DNA from: Paracoccus solventivorans
GTDB lineage: Bacteria > Pseudomonadota > Alphaproteobacteria > Rhodobacterales > Rhodobacteraceae
Length of the DNA stretch: 64,000 nucleotides
Direction of reading: 5' to 3'
Assembly: GCF_900142875.1 (NCBI RefSeq)
Contig: NZ_FRCK01000003.1
Location: forward strand, 1 to 64,000
In this document: piece by piece, positions 1 to 10,168 of the stretch
Numbering within the stretch: the first letter of the stretch is position 1
Layout of the letters: each line of letters starts with the position of its first letter
Position numbers and translations under genes: made by a program
Notes under the pieces: generated by a model
Seen by the model: the letters and a program-made list of their open reading frames with translations, nothing else
Told to the model about the DNA's origin: nothing
Database searches by the model: none

Positions 1-18
1 ACAACACGCAGCAACAGT

Positions 19-1785
<1,767 letters not shown>

Positions 1786-1797
1786 GCGGGGGCCTCC

Positions 1798-1998
1798 TCA
1801 GTCGGGGAGGCGGTCACTTGGCATCCGGGCCGTCTCCTGTTGGACAAAATCGCGTGCAGCTTGTCGGGCGAGTTGCCGGACAAGATCGACGAGGCGGGGA
1901 TCGGGCTTGCGGGCTTTGGCCACGCGCGCAACGGCCTCGTCGCTGGTCTGGGCGACCAGCCGAAGCTTCGTTGCGGTGGTTTGTCGTTGCCGTGCCAT
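1798..1998 (-). CDS. Small basic protein upstream of the recombinase
   Basis: This gene encodes 66 residues and is rich in Arg, Lys and Ala, with a helix-forming middle (DEAVARVAKARKPDPRLVDLVRQLARQAARD within about residues 20-50, paraphrased from a longer run). It ends 12 bp before the recombinase start on the same strand, so the two are probably one transcript. I chose the start at 1998 because a GGAAGCGGG purine-rich stretch precedes it; a longer form from 2043 is possible. No domain is recognised. Its position suggests an accessory or directionality role in recombination, but that is inference. Confidence 0.6.
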   Translation of the reverse strand: MARQRQTTATKLRLVAQTSDEAVARVAKARKPDPRLVDLVRQLARQAARDFVQQETARMPSDRLPD

Positions 1999-2043
1999 TC
2001 CCGTCCCGCTTCCTGAAGTACCTGCGCATAGATTACGCAGCAA

Positions 2044-2265
2044 CTACGAACGGTTACAGAGAAGCGCCCGGCGGCGTCCGGGCAGGAATAGAGGGCAGGA
2101 TCGGGCATGGGCGTAGTCCTGAGCAGCATAGCGTCGCGCAAATACTGGCGCGACGATGTGCGAATTTGCGGCTCGCGAGGGAGAAATGAGCGTCTGCTCG
2201 CACAGCGCGACGCTCCAGCCATGTCCTGCGGCGATGGTACGGCAGGGCAGCTCATAGTTCAACAT
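2044..2265 (-). CDS. Possible small protein, unrecognised
   Basis: This open frame of 73 codons starts with an ATG that overlaps the stop of the upstream gene (stop near 2259), as in translational coupling. The product (MLNYELPCRTIAAGHGW...) has no recognisable domain and a rather random, Arg- and Cys-containing tail. It fills the gap between two better supported element genes. It could equally be non-coding spacer. Confidence 0.3.
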   Translation of the reverse strand: MLNYELPCRTIAAGHGWSVALCEQTLISPSRAANSHIVAPVFARRYAAQDYAHARSCPLFLPGRRRALLCNRS

Positions 2266-2636
2266 TCATCCGGGTAAGATGTGCTGTTCGCGAGGCCATC
2301 GTCGAGCATCGGCTCATCCCATTTTCGTGCCGCTCCCAGCCAGCGATCGACGAAGGCCTGAAACTCTGGCTCGCCGAAGCGGACCTGAAACGTGTAGAGG
2401 CGATTGACGACCTGGCGCATCAGATCGCGCATCTCATCGTCGTCGAGCCGCGACACCTCTGTCCAGGGGATGTGCTGGCCGTCCGCGTCAACGACGAAAA
2501 CATCGGAGAAATCCCCGGTCTTCGTTACCGGCACCCGCCCGGCATGAAGACCTTCCAGCATCGTGTTGCGCACGCAGATCATCGCCATCGCTTTGGCGCA
2601 CATGGCTGCCATCTGCTCCTCTTCTTTCCGGCTCAT
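2259..2636 (-). CDS. Hypothetical protein of the mobile element
   Basis: This gene encodes 125 residues, acidic in its second half. It begins MSRKEEEQMAAMCAKAM and contains VFVVDADGQHIPWTEVSRL, which looks like a folded alpha/beta domain. No catalytic motif is recognised. It lies between the recombinase-side genes and the 158-residue zinc-motif protein on the same strand, and I treat it as cargo of the integrated element. The function is unknown. Confidence 0.65.
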   Translation of the reverse strand: MSRKEEEQMAAMCAKAMAMICVRNTMLEGLHAGRVPVTKTGDFSDVFVVDADGQHIPWTEVSRLDDDEMRDLMRQVVNRLYTFQVRFGEPEFQAFVDRWLGAARKWDEPMLDDGLANSTSYPDEC

Positions 2637-2817
2637 GTGACCTCCGCGTAGCGTTTCACAGACCTGGGCAGGCCGAGGTTGAGTTGCCCTTGTTCCCTTC
2701 CGGGCCCATTGACAATAGCGTCACATGGAGAGACCGTATGCCTCTTGCGACCGAAAACACGGGTGCCAGGATGCGCTGCGGCGACGCTGACGCCGCCCCT
2801 TCCTCTTCTTCTGCACC

Positions 2818-3294
2818 CTAGTCAGGCCCGCGAAAGCCGCGCTTGCCGACCGCCTCAAGGACCTTGCGGTTGATCTTCTCGCGCGTCGCGCTCTGCGCCG
2901 GCGACAGCGCGCGCTTGGCCATCGTGTCCTGAAGGAAATTGTACTCCCAGGCCGTCAGCAAGCCCCGCTCGTTGAAGAACACGATGGCGTCGGCATTGAG
3001 GCTTTTGGTGATGTCCTTCCGGATGCGCTTGATGGCGGCGAAAATCAAATCCGAGCGTAAGCCCAGGAAGCGTTTGACGCAGCGGTTGCCGATCTTGGCC
3101 CGATGGCCGTTGACCCGGTTGGCGATAGTGCAGATTTCGATGATCGGGAAATGGCCGCAGAGGCATGTTTCAGGCTCGTTGGCCTCGGAGATGTCGACGA
3201 GGCTCCATTCCCTGCGCGCGACCTCCCAATCACCGGCCTCGCTGAGGGCGAGGATCGCGTCTCGCAATTGCTTGAAGTTATGCCCTTCACCCAT
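2818..3294 (-). CDS. Phage/element-type protein with putative zinc motif
   Basis: This gene encodes 158 residues. A central stretch (about 42-75) carries CLCGHFPIIEICTI followed by NRVNGHRAKIGNRC. The Cys-X-Cys-X-His, Cys and Cys pattern suggests a small metal-binding or knuckle domain, and I associate this type of sequence with prophage and integrative-element proteins of unknown function. The N-terminus is helical and the C-terminus basic. Its start codon abuts the truncated sigma-54 activator, so the element/chromosome junction probably lies at about 3295-3300. Confidence 0.7.
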   Translation of the reverse strand: MGEGHNFKQLRDAILALSEAGDWEVARREWSLVDISEANEPETCLCGHFPIIEICTIANRVNGHRAKIGNRCVKRFLGLRSDLIFAAIKRIRKDITKSLNADAIVFFNERGLLTAWEYNFLQDTMAKRALSPAQSATREKINRKVLEAVGKRGFRGPD

Positions 3295-3299
3295 GCCAT

Positions 3300-4187
3300 G
3301 GCGGCGACCCGGCGATGCGGCAGCTGGCGCTGCGCGCGGGCAAGGTGCTGGACCGGCAGATCAGCGTCATCCTGCAGGGCGAGACCGGCACCGGCAAGGA
3401 ATACGTCGCCCGCGCCATGCACGATGCCTCGCGCCGCCGCGGCTCCTTCGTCGCCATCAACTGCGCCGCCCTGCCCGAGGCGCTGATCGAAAGCGAGCTT
3501 TTCGGCTATGTCCCCAACGCCTTCACCGGCGCCCATACGCGCGGGAAAAAGGGCCTGATCCGCGAGGCGCATGGCGGCACGCTGTTCTTGGACGAGATCG
3601 GCGACATGCCCTTGGGCCTGCAGGCGCGGCTGCTGCGCGTGCTGTCCGAGCGCGAGGTGCTGCCGGTGGGCGCGACCCGGGCCGAGCCGGTCGATATCCG
3701 CGTGATCTCGGCCACGCATCGTGACTTGGCCGGCCTGGTGGCGCAGGGGCAGTTCCGGCAGGATCTGTTGTACCGACTGAACGGGCTGGTCCTTGAAATC
3801 CCGCCGGCGCGGGCGCGCGCCGATCTGGAATGGCTGATTGAACGCATCGCCGCCGCGACCGACGGCCAGCCCTGTTTCTCGCCCGAGGCGATGGCTCTGC
3901 TGCTGTGCTACGACTGGCCCGGGAACGTGCGCGAGATCATCAATCTGTGCGAGCTTGTTTCTGCGATGTACGATGGTGCTTGCGTCTTGCCCGACCATCT
4001 GCCGGGTGCGATAGCCGATCGAACCGCCACAACCCGACTGCCCGCAAGCACCGTATCCGAGGATGACCTGCTGCAACTACTCGTTGAACACGGCGGCAAC
4101 GTTTCCGCTGCGGCCCGCGCGGCGAAGATCGACCGTTCGACATTCTATCGCCGCTTGCGCAAGTCGAAGATAGGAACCGTCGCTTGA
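3300..4187 (+). pseudogene. Sigma-54-dependent activator, N-terminus missing
   Basis: The readable product holds the AAA+ sigma-54 interaction domain: Walker A GETGTGKE, the sigma-54 contact loop as NAFTGA instead of the usual GAFTGA, Walker B GGTLFLDEIGD, and a C-terminal Fis-type helix-turn-helix (NVSAAARAAKIDRSTFYRRL). AcoR-like activators normally have 250-300 residues of sensory domain (GAF/PAS) ahead of this, and here none exists. Family-like sequence (GGDPAMRQLAL) continues a few codons upstream of the first ATG at 3315 and stops at the mobile-element gene. I infer a gene cut by the element or by a deletion. A constitutive truncated activator is possible but less likely. Confidence 0.8.
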
Positions 4188-4371
4188 CCGGCTACTGGTC
4201 AGAAAGCCCCGCGCGGCGGCATCTGGCGATGGCGAAAGGCAGCAAGGGCGGGAGAGCAGGCATTCACGAGATCGGCCCAACCGAGTGGTTAGCGAGCAAT
4301 GCTGCCACTCAGTTTATCCGCGGCAGTGTCGAGCACCTTGAAGTGTTGACACTGCATTTCCGCCACCTCAC

Positions 4372-4560
4372 TCAACCGGCACGCCGGCGCCGCAGTTCTG
4401 ACAGGCGAGGATCGGCCTCGGTCCTGCACGCGTCGGCGAGGGCCTCGAGAACCTCGTCGATGTTGTAAGGCCAGGCCGCGCGGGTCCTCAGGATGTAGAA
4501 GATGCCCGAGATCACCGCCCACTCCGCATCGCTCAAATCCTGCCTGCCTGTCATGCTCAC
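4372..4560 (-). pseudogene. IS5-family transposase N-terminal remnant
   Basis: A 62-codon frame starts MTGRQDLSDAEWAVI, the classic N-terminus of IS5/IS427-group transposases, and jumps directly to GIFYILRT, which in intact enzymes lies some 25 residues later. After RAAWP the sequence no longer resembles a transposase. This is an internally deleted and 3'-truncated relic with no visible terminal inverted repeats. It marks old insertion-sequence activity next to the truncated activator. Confidence 0.55.
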
Positions 4561-5107
4561 TCCGGTTCCCAGAAGTGAATCACCGCAGAAGGAAACAGGG
4601 AATCCCGATCATGGGTTCACAGCCTAAGCGGTGGGTCCGGCGCCGCAGATGGCGGGGTTCGTGGCGCGGCCGGTGGTGGTGCTGACCATCTTCGTCCCTG
4701 CGCTGCCGCGCTGACGGGGGCTGCTTCAGGGAAGTGGGCGCGCGCCGCAGACGGCGCGAAATCGTAAAAATTGCAGCAGGCCTGCGCATCGGGATCGGGC
4801 ATCCTTTGGGCATCAGGGAACACCCTCGCGCCACGGCCCGGCATCCGCAGAACACCAGCCCGGCCGCATAACATTGACGCAGGGACCAGCCGGGCGAGGC
4901 TGATGGCGGGGCTTTTGGCGCAGCCATGACTGCTTAAGCCGTTGACTCTAACCAAGCAGCGGCGACGAAATCGGCCCGATCGGCTCCCGGCCGCAGAAAA
5001 GAACAATTCACAACCTGCGGGTGCGCAGTGCTTGCGCCAGGAAACGAGTGTGTTTACCAGTTCCTGTAAAGTTATGACTAATTGTTCTTGCAAGTAGGGT
5101 ATCCCCC
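4561..5107. other. Gene-free stretch
   Basis: I see no convincing gene in about 550 bases. Short open frames on the minus strand have arginine-rich, low-complexity translations. A single CTTAAG at 4933-4938 has no second half-site. The right end (5060-5105) is A+T-richer and leads directly into the beheaded chaperone fragment, so it is probably a recombination junction. Confidence 0.4.
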
Positions 5108-5518
5108 GAACGGGACACGATGACCGTGCAAGCGCGCAGCTTCCGCTGGACCCAGCAGGGCGGGAAAGGAAGCCTGCAGCGCACCGGTGATGTGGTGGTC
5201 AGTCCGCCAGCCGTGCGACTGCCGCCGGGGGCGACGAAGATCATCCGGGTGGTCCGCACCAGCAAGGCGCCGGTTCGCGGTGAGGAAGCCTATCGCATCA
5301 TCATCAACGAGGTCCCGGACCAGGCCCTCCGGCGCGGCGGTGCCGTGAACTTTGCGACCGAATTGCGCATCCCGGTGTTCTTCTCGGGGCGGGGCACAAG
5401 CAATCCTGCGGTGGCGTGGTCGCTGCGTAACGCCGGCAATGCGACCTATCTAGTGGCGCAGAACCAGAGGTTGGCCGCAACACTTGAAACTTCTGGAAAG
5501 CGAGGAAGGACCAGTATT
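5108..5518 (+). pseudogene. Chaperone-usher pilus chaperone fragment (PapD-like)
   Basis: The frame encodes the middle of a periplasmic PapD-type chaperone: TVQARSFRW, then PPAVRLPPGATKIIRV, the EEAYRIIINEVP segment and NFATELRIPVFF. These are the beta strands of the N-terminal immunoglobulin-like domain that bind pilin subunits. The signal peptide and first strands are missing, and the second domain is lost after about YLVAQNQ. Family-like residues begin just before the first ATG (5120). The frame runs without a stop into the next gene, but that gene has its own ribosome-binding site and signal peptide, so this is a two-sided truncation and not a fusion protein. Confidence 0.75.
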
Positions 5519-6478
5519 GTGAAGAAATCACGTTGCCGCCCGCTATGGATTACACTGGTGTCCGTCGCTTTCATGCATCTGCCATGCTCCGCATCAGCTG
5601 ATGAAGCGGAGTTTTCCGAAAGGGCAAACCGAACCTGCCGCCAGATCATCGATACCAGACCCGATCAGGTTATCGGCAAAGGGCGGATGGCGAGCGCCGA
5701 AGTCGTCGCGGCGTCCCTCAAACGAACAGAGCTGTCGGACGATGTGCGCCGTGCGCTGCATGACGACATCGCCGCTAGCCGAGCTGAATTCGGCCGGAGC
5801 TTTCGCGCCCTGGCAAAGCTTGTCTCCCCTGCCGAGCAGCAGGAAGACCGGGATATTTTCATAGCCTTCCTCGAAGCCCAGGTGGCGCTGCAGACCAACC
5901 GTCTGCAGTGGCTGGAGAACCGGACAAGCACGTTGATCCCGGCTTCCGAGTTCGGGCCCACCACCGAATTGGTCAACGACGCGATGCAGCGGCTGGGCTT
6001 TGCAGGGCGCGATTGCCAACTGATCGCCCAGGACGTGGACATTCCTGAAGATCGTCGGACCTTTGTCCGAAAGGCCGCAGCCGCCTGCACCGAAATCGTC
6101 GTTCGCCGATCCCAACAGGACCATGAGGGCAATCGTGACATTGTGCTGGCCGGGCTTGTGGATGCGCATCGCGGGGCCCTTGACCTGCCCAGACCCGAAC
6201 TCGATGCCGCACTGAAGGCTGCCGAGGCCGAATGGCAGATGTCGTTCCAGCAGCTTTCCGACATTCCGGCGCAGCTTGCCCCGGATGGTGAAAGCTGGAC
6301 GCGGTTCCTGCGGTTGTTCCAGCAGATGGCAGAGGTCCAGCGATCGCGTTTGCTGGTCCTGCACTCGGCCGACGAAGACCCGTCGGCGGCCTACAAGGCG
6401 GTTCGTTCCCCGATCATGGATGTTGAGCTGTTGGCACTTGGCCTTGAGAATACCGACTGCCGAAGCATTCATTTCTGA
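5519..6478 (+). CDS. Exported protein with an internal repeat, function unknown
   Basis: This gene encodes 319 residues. I chose the GTG at 5519 because GAGGAAGGA lies at good spacing upstream and the sequence opens with a standard Sec signal peptide (KKSRCRPLW, hydrophobic core, CSASA cleavage). The mature protein is helical and seems to consist of two related halves of about 140 residues. Each half starts with a Cys-containing helix (CRQIID / CTEIVV), has a Trp- or Phe-containing central helix and ends in LGF...RDC or LGL...TDC. I recognise no family. It lies convergent to the frameshifted lipoprotein gene, with 3 bp between the stops. Confidence 0.75.
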   Translation: MKKSRCRPLWITLVSVAFMHLPCSASADEAEFSERANRTCRQIIDTRPDQVIGKGRMASAEVVAASLKRTELSDDVRRALHDDIAASRAEFGRSFRALAKLVSPAEQQEDRDIFIAFLEAQVALQTNRLQWLENRTSTLIPASEFGPTTELVNDAMQRLGFAGRDCQLIAQDVDIPEDRRTFVRKAAAACTEIVVRRSQQDHEGNRDIVLAGLVDAHRGALDLPRPELDAALKAAEAEWQMSFQQLSDIPAQLAPDGESWTRFLRLFQQMAEVQRSRLLVLHSADEDPSAAYKAVRSPIMDVELLALGLENTDCRSIHF

Positions 6479-6481
6479 TCG

Positions 6482-7515
6482 TCAACCGACGCCGCGGCCG
6501 GGCAAGGGCGGCAGATGGAGGCTGCCCGAGGTGTCGCGGATATCGCGGAGGATGGCCTCGGGGGCCACTTCGCCTGTGCCGAGATCATGGCGCAGCCGCA
6601 CCGCGATATCCGTCTTGCAGGGTCCCTGACCCTTCTGCGCGGTGCTGCAGGCAAGGATATAGCTGCGGATCACGTCCAGCCGCTGCGGGTCCAGACGCGC
6701 GCCGGTGGCAAAGGCGAGCTTCGGAACATGTCCGCCGGCGGGATCGTCCGAAAGCGCCCCTTCGGCAGCATCGACAAGCTGGTTCCGGACTTTCTTGGCG
6801 GACAGGAAGGCGGGGTGAACCCTCAGGTTTTCGGCAGAAATGCGGTCCGTCTCCGGTCCGATCCCGGTCAGAAAGCTGATGTCATCGCTTGGCGTCCTGG
6901 CCAGCGTCGTCTCGAAGGTCAGCAGGGCAGGGGGACGGGCTGTCTCGCCCGGTTTCGGCAGCAGGATGCGCAGCTTCAGGCTGCGCTGCTCGGGTGTGGC
7001 GTGGGGGGGAGGGCGGATCGGAACGCCGCGATGCAGGGTGTCAGGCGGTCCAGTGCGGGTTGCTGATCCTGCACGGCAAGGTCCAGCTCGACGACCGTGG
7101 TGAATCCGGTCCCGGCCTGCGCGTCCTGAACCGCAAGCGGCACGATACCGCACCGGGGGAAGGCTGCGTTCAACGCCCTCAGCTTGACCCCTGCGGAAAC
7201 GCCGGCTGCATAGGCGCGGTGCAGGCGGTCCTCGCAGGGCGACGCCGGACGGCAGCGCGAGGCATCGCGGTCGACGCCAAAGCGGATCCGCGTGAACGGA
7301 TCGCCCCTGATCGCGAAAACGACGTCGTAATGGTCCTTTTGCAGATGCGCGCCGACCAGCTCCAGCTGGCCGGGATAGGTCGTTTCGACCAGTGCGGTCG
7401 CGGCCTCGACGGCCGCCTGTCGATCCGCACAGGCAGAGAGAAGGGCACAGAGCCACAGCGCGAGGAGCCAGCGTCCGGCAAGGGCGAAAACCTTTCCCTT
7501 CGGGCCAGCGAGCAT
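6482..7515 (-). pseudogene. Lipoprotein of unknown function, frameshifted at a C7 run
   Basis: The N-terminal frame (7515 down to about 7005) has a lipoprotein signal peptide with the lipobox LLSAC and a mature domain containing paired cysteines. It should continue as EQRSLKLRILLPKPGE and onward in another frame down to 6482, giving about 344 residues in total. The break coincides with a run of seven G on the plus strand (7003-7009); one more base would restore LPPHATPEQRSL. Either this is a sequencing error, a real mutation, or a slipped-strand switch. It follows the 366-residue exported protein gene by 3 bp and is the last gene of a three-gene unit. Confidence 0.7.
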
Positions 7516-7518
7516 CCC

Positions 7519-8619
7519 TCAGTCCCCGGTGCCGATACGCAGCGCGGGCAGGTTCCCTGCCATCAATGCATGGGTGGCCTGGTTGAAGGGCCGGGGCGTG
7601 TCGTCGTGCCCGGCTATGCGCAGGATCGCCGCGCAACCGGATGGTTGGCTCTCGGCGACGCTTGCCTCGGCAAGATCCTCGGCCGTGCCGTCCATTTCCC
7701 GCCACAGGTTCGCCGCGCCGTCCACTGCCGCCTGCGCATCGGTGCAGTCTGCATAGGCGAAGGCAACGACCAGGGCGGGACCCTCGGAGGTTTCCAGATC
7801 GGCCAGTGCTGCACCCTGCCAAAGAGGCAGCCCGCTGGAAGCCCCGGCGGCGGCCTGTTCCAGGGCAGCGCGGGCTTCGTCCGGGTTCTTTCCGGCAAGG
7901 GTCGCGGGATCGATGCCGCCGCCCAGCCCGTGCCACGGGTTGAGGAACGCCGCCTGCAGCACCGCGCCCTCTTCTGCTTCCAGCGCATCCAGAAGGATCC
8001 TGCCGGCCAGCGTGTCCAGAGCCGAGGGCCCGCCCGCCAGAAGCGGCTCCAGCGCCGCGGCGTCGCCCGCTTGCAGCAGGGCCGGGCCTGAAAGCCCCAC
8101 GACCGATGCCTGCCCCATCGGGCCGCGCCATGGGTCGGCGGGATCGCGCGTGGCCAGATCGACGATGCCCGGCTCTCCATTCGCGATCATCTTCGACGGC
8201 AGTTCGGTGAAGCCGCGTCCCGAGAGGCCGGAGAACGCCGTCGTCGCAGCTTCCGCGTCCGCAAAGCCCCAGACCGAGACCGCGCCCGGCGGTTGCCCGA
8301 TGCCGGCAACGAAAGCCAACGTGGCGCTGTCGATCCCGGATTTTTCGGCAAAGCTTTCCGGGGAGCCGAGGGCAAGCGCCTCCGCCGGGCGGATGCCGCC
8401 CCCCAGCAGGGCGCGAGAAAGGGCCTCGCGCCCCAGCGCGCCACCATGGGCTTCAGCGATGGCGGACAGATCCAGATACCGCGCGACATCCGGCGTGAGG
8501 TCGGAAAACACCGTGTCGGGAAGGACCGACAGCACCGCATGCAGGTTCGAGTCTTCGGCCACTACCGGGGTGCCGACAACAAGGGCAAGCGCCAGCGCGG
8601 GGGCGAGTCGGTTCATCAT
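7519..8619 (-). CDS. Exported protein of unknown function (366 aa)
   Basis: I chose the start at 8619 because AAGGAAAAG lies directly upstream and the product opens with a clean signal peptide (MMNRLAPALALALVVG...VVAEDS). The mature part is Ala/Gly-rich and contains SVWGFADAEAATTAF and two cysteines near the C-terminus. It has no catalytic motif that I recognise. It sits in the middle of a three-gene unit of exported proteins (9464 down to 6482), 8 bp after the previous stop, and diverges from the ECF sigma gene. It may be an envelope or secreted substrate of that regulon, by inference only. Confidence 0.78.
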   Translation of the reverse strand: MMNRLAPALALALVVGTPVVAEDSNLHAVLSVLPDTVFSDLTPDVARYLDLSAIAEAHGGALGREALSRALLGGGIRPAEALALGSPESFAEKSGIDSATLAFVAGIGQPPGAVSVWGFADAEAATTAFSGLSGRGFTELPSKMIANGEPGIVDLATRDPADPWRGPMGQASVVGLSGPALLQAGDAAALEPLLAGGPSALDTLAGRILLDALEAEEGAVLQAAFLNPWHGLGGGIDPATLAGKNPDEARAALEQAAAGASSGLPLWQGAALADLETSEGPALVVAFAYADCTDAQAAVDGAANLWREMDGTAEDLAEASVAESQPSGCAAILRIAGHDDTPRPFNQATHALMAGNLPALRIGTGD

Positions 8620-8627
8620 CTTTTCCT

Positions 8628-9464
8628 TCATCCGGGTTGAGAGGATAAGTCGGGGCAAGTCACGTCGTAATCCGCCACGAGGGGTCCTGCCGGCAGGTTC
8701 ATGTCGCCGAAGGTCAGGACCGAGGCGGTGGCTGAACCCTGAACGAACGACAGGGTGCAAAAGACGAAGCCGGTCCCGGAACAATGCTCGACCCCGGTAA
8801 AGCCGTTGGCCACAAGCTCGGCCGCGATAGGGTCCGAAGGTGGCGCAGGTCCGGCCGGTTCCCAGCCATGGTCGGCCAGCAGGATGTTCGCATCGCCAAG
8901 GGTCAGGCCATGGATCAGCGGCATCCGCAGCGCTCCGCCGCAAAAGATGTCGAAGGGCGGCAGCGGGACGATTGCGGGGACATTTTCTGCCAGCATGATG
9001 TCGGCCACGGGCCGGGACAGCATCGCGCCGTCCCAGATGCGCAAGCGGTCGCCGCTGCGGCGCAGATGCGCTATCGCGGTACCGCCCGGTTGCGAATCTT
9101 CCACAAGGGCCAGCAGCTCCGCGCCGTCGAAGATGCCGACGCGCCCACCGCTCAGGACGCAGGCGCCGCTGGTCATTGTCCGTGATCCGGCGACGAAGCT
9201 GACCGCTGTCAGTGCGCCGAGTGGCGCTTCATCGGTAACCGCCCAACCCGCACCACCAACCACCTGCCCCGCGGCCGTCCGGGGCTCAACCCCATGATGC
9301 CGACACAAGCCCAGGTCGATCGGGACATCGGCCTGCGGCAGCTCTGTCCCAGGTTTGAGGGTGATGTCTGTCGCCGCCGGTTGCGCCGCGGCCGGCACGC
9401 CGCAGAGTGCGGCAACAATCATCGTCCGTCGGATCGGACAACGGGACAGATGGCTTACACCCAT
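8628..9464 (-). CDS. Exported protein of unknown function (278 aa)
   Basis: The start at 9464 has a near-perfect Shine-Dalgarno (AAAGGAGG, 6 bp spacing) and is followed by an Arg-rich then hydrophobic signal peptide ending CGVPAAAQP. The mature protein contains at least six cysteines, suggesting disulfides, and SGGRVGIFDGAELLALVE in the middle. No family is recognised. It is the first gene of the leftward exported-protein unit, and its 5' end faces the ECF sigma factor gene across about 125-190 bp. A shared divergent promoter region is therefore likely. Confidence 0.78.
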   Translation of the reverse strand: MGVSHLSRCPIRRTMIVAALCGVPAAAQPAATDITLKPGTELPQADVPIDLGLCRHHGVEPRTAAGQVVGGAGWAVTDEAPLGALTAVSFVAGSRTMTSGACVLSGGRVGIFDGAELLALVEDSQPGGTAIAHLRRSGDRLRIWDGAMLSRPVADIMLAENVPAIVPLPPFDIFCGGALRMPLIHGLTLGDANILLADHGWEPAGPAPPSDPIAAELVANGFTGVEHCSGTGFVFCTLSFVQGSATASVLTFGDMNLPAGPLVADYDVTCPDLSSQPG

Positions 9465-9652
9465 GAAGGCCTCCTTTCTGCCCTTGGGACGACGGCCGCG
9501 GGCTGGATCTTGGCGAAGGTTCGCCGTGTTACCCGCCTTCGGCACGTTCTTCGCTTTGCTTGCGCCTCTCTCTGTGATCCTGTGCATATGTGACGATGAA
9601 TTGTGGCGGCTCGGTTCGGCAGGCATACAGGTTGCGCGATATTCGGTCCGAG

Positions 9653-10168
9653 ATGGAAGAACAGGCGCTGCTGGCGCGCGTGCGCGCCGGCGATGCCGCG
9701 GCGTTCGAGGCTCTGGTCGCGACCCATTACCGCTATGTCTTCCGCATCGCCTATCGCTGGCTCGGGCATGAAAGCGATGCCGAGGACGTGACCCAGACCG
9801 TCTGCATGCGGCTGCCGCAGGCGATCCGCAGCTTCGACGGCCGCGCCGCCTTCACCAGCTGGCTTTACAAGGTCACGCTGAATGCGGTGCGCGATCTTCA
9901 GCGCAGCCAGCAGCGCCGCACCCGGCTGGCCGATGCCGTCGCCGTGGTGGCCGAGGACAGCCACCCCCCGGATCAGGAGGACGCTTTGCGTGTCGCCGAC
10001 ATCTGGCGGGCGGTGCTTGCGCTGCCCGACAAGCAGCGCGATGCGGTGATGCTGGTCCATGCCGAGGGGTTGAGCCAAGCCGAGGCCGCGCAGATCATGG
10101 GCTGCAAGGAGGTGACCGTGGCCTGGCATATCCACAAGGCGCGCAAGACGCTGCGGGGGGTGCTGTGA
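9653..10168 (+). CDS. ECF-family RNA polymerase sigma factor
   Basis: This encodes about 171 residues from the ATG at 9653. In-frame alternatives are TTG 9631 and ATG 9590, and none has a strong ribosome-binding site. Region 2 includes FEALVATHYRYVFRIAYRWLG and DAEDVTQTV, the core-binding and -10 recognition helices. Region 4 includes LPDKQRDAVML and GLSQAEAAQIMGC with the helix-turn-helix that reads the -35 element. The spacing between regions and the length are normal for group IV sigma factors. The next gene overlaps it by four bases and encodes a membrane protein with a short cytoplasmic N-terminus, the usual place for a cognate anti-sigma factor. Genes for exported proteins on both sides are plausible targets. 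Confidence 0.92.
   Translation: MEEQALLARVRAGDAAAFEALVATHYRYVFRIAYRWLGHESDAEDVTQTVCMRLPQAIRSFDGRAAFTSWLYKVTLNAVRDLQRSQQRRTRLADAVAVVAEDSHPPDQEDALRVADIWRAVLALPDKQRDAVMLVHAEGLSQAEAAQIMGCKEVTVAWHIHKARKTLRGVL

Noticed and set aside
4933..4938. Single CTTAAG
   Set aside because: There is no second half-site five bases away, unlike the three operators of the Dsb block, so it is probably chance.
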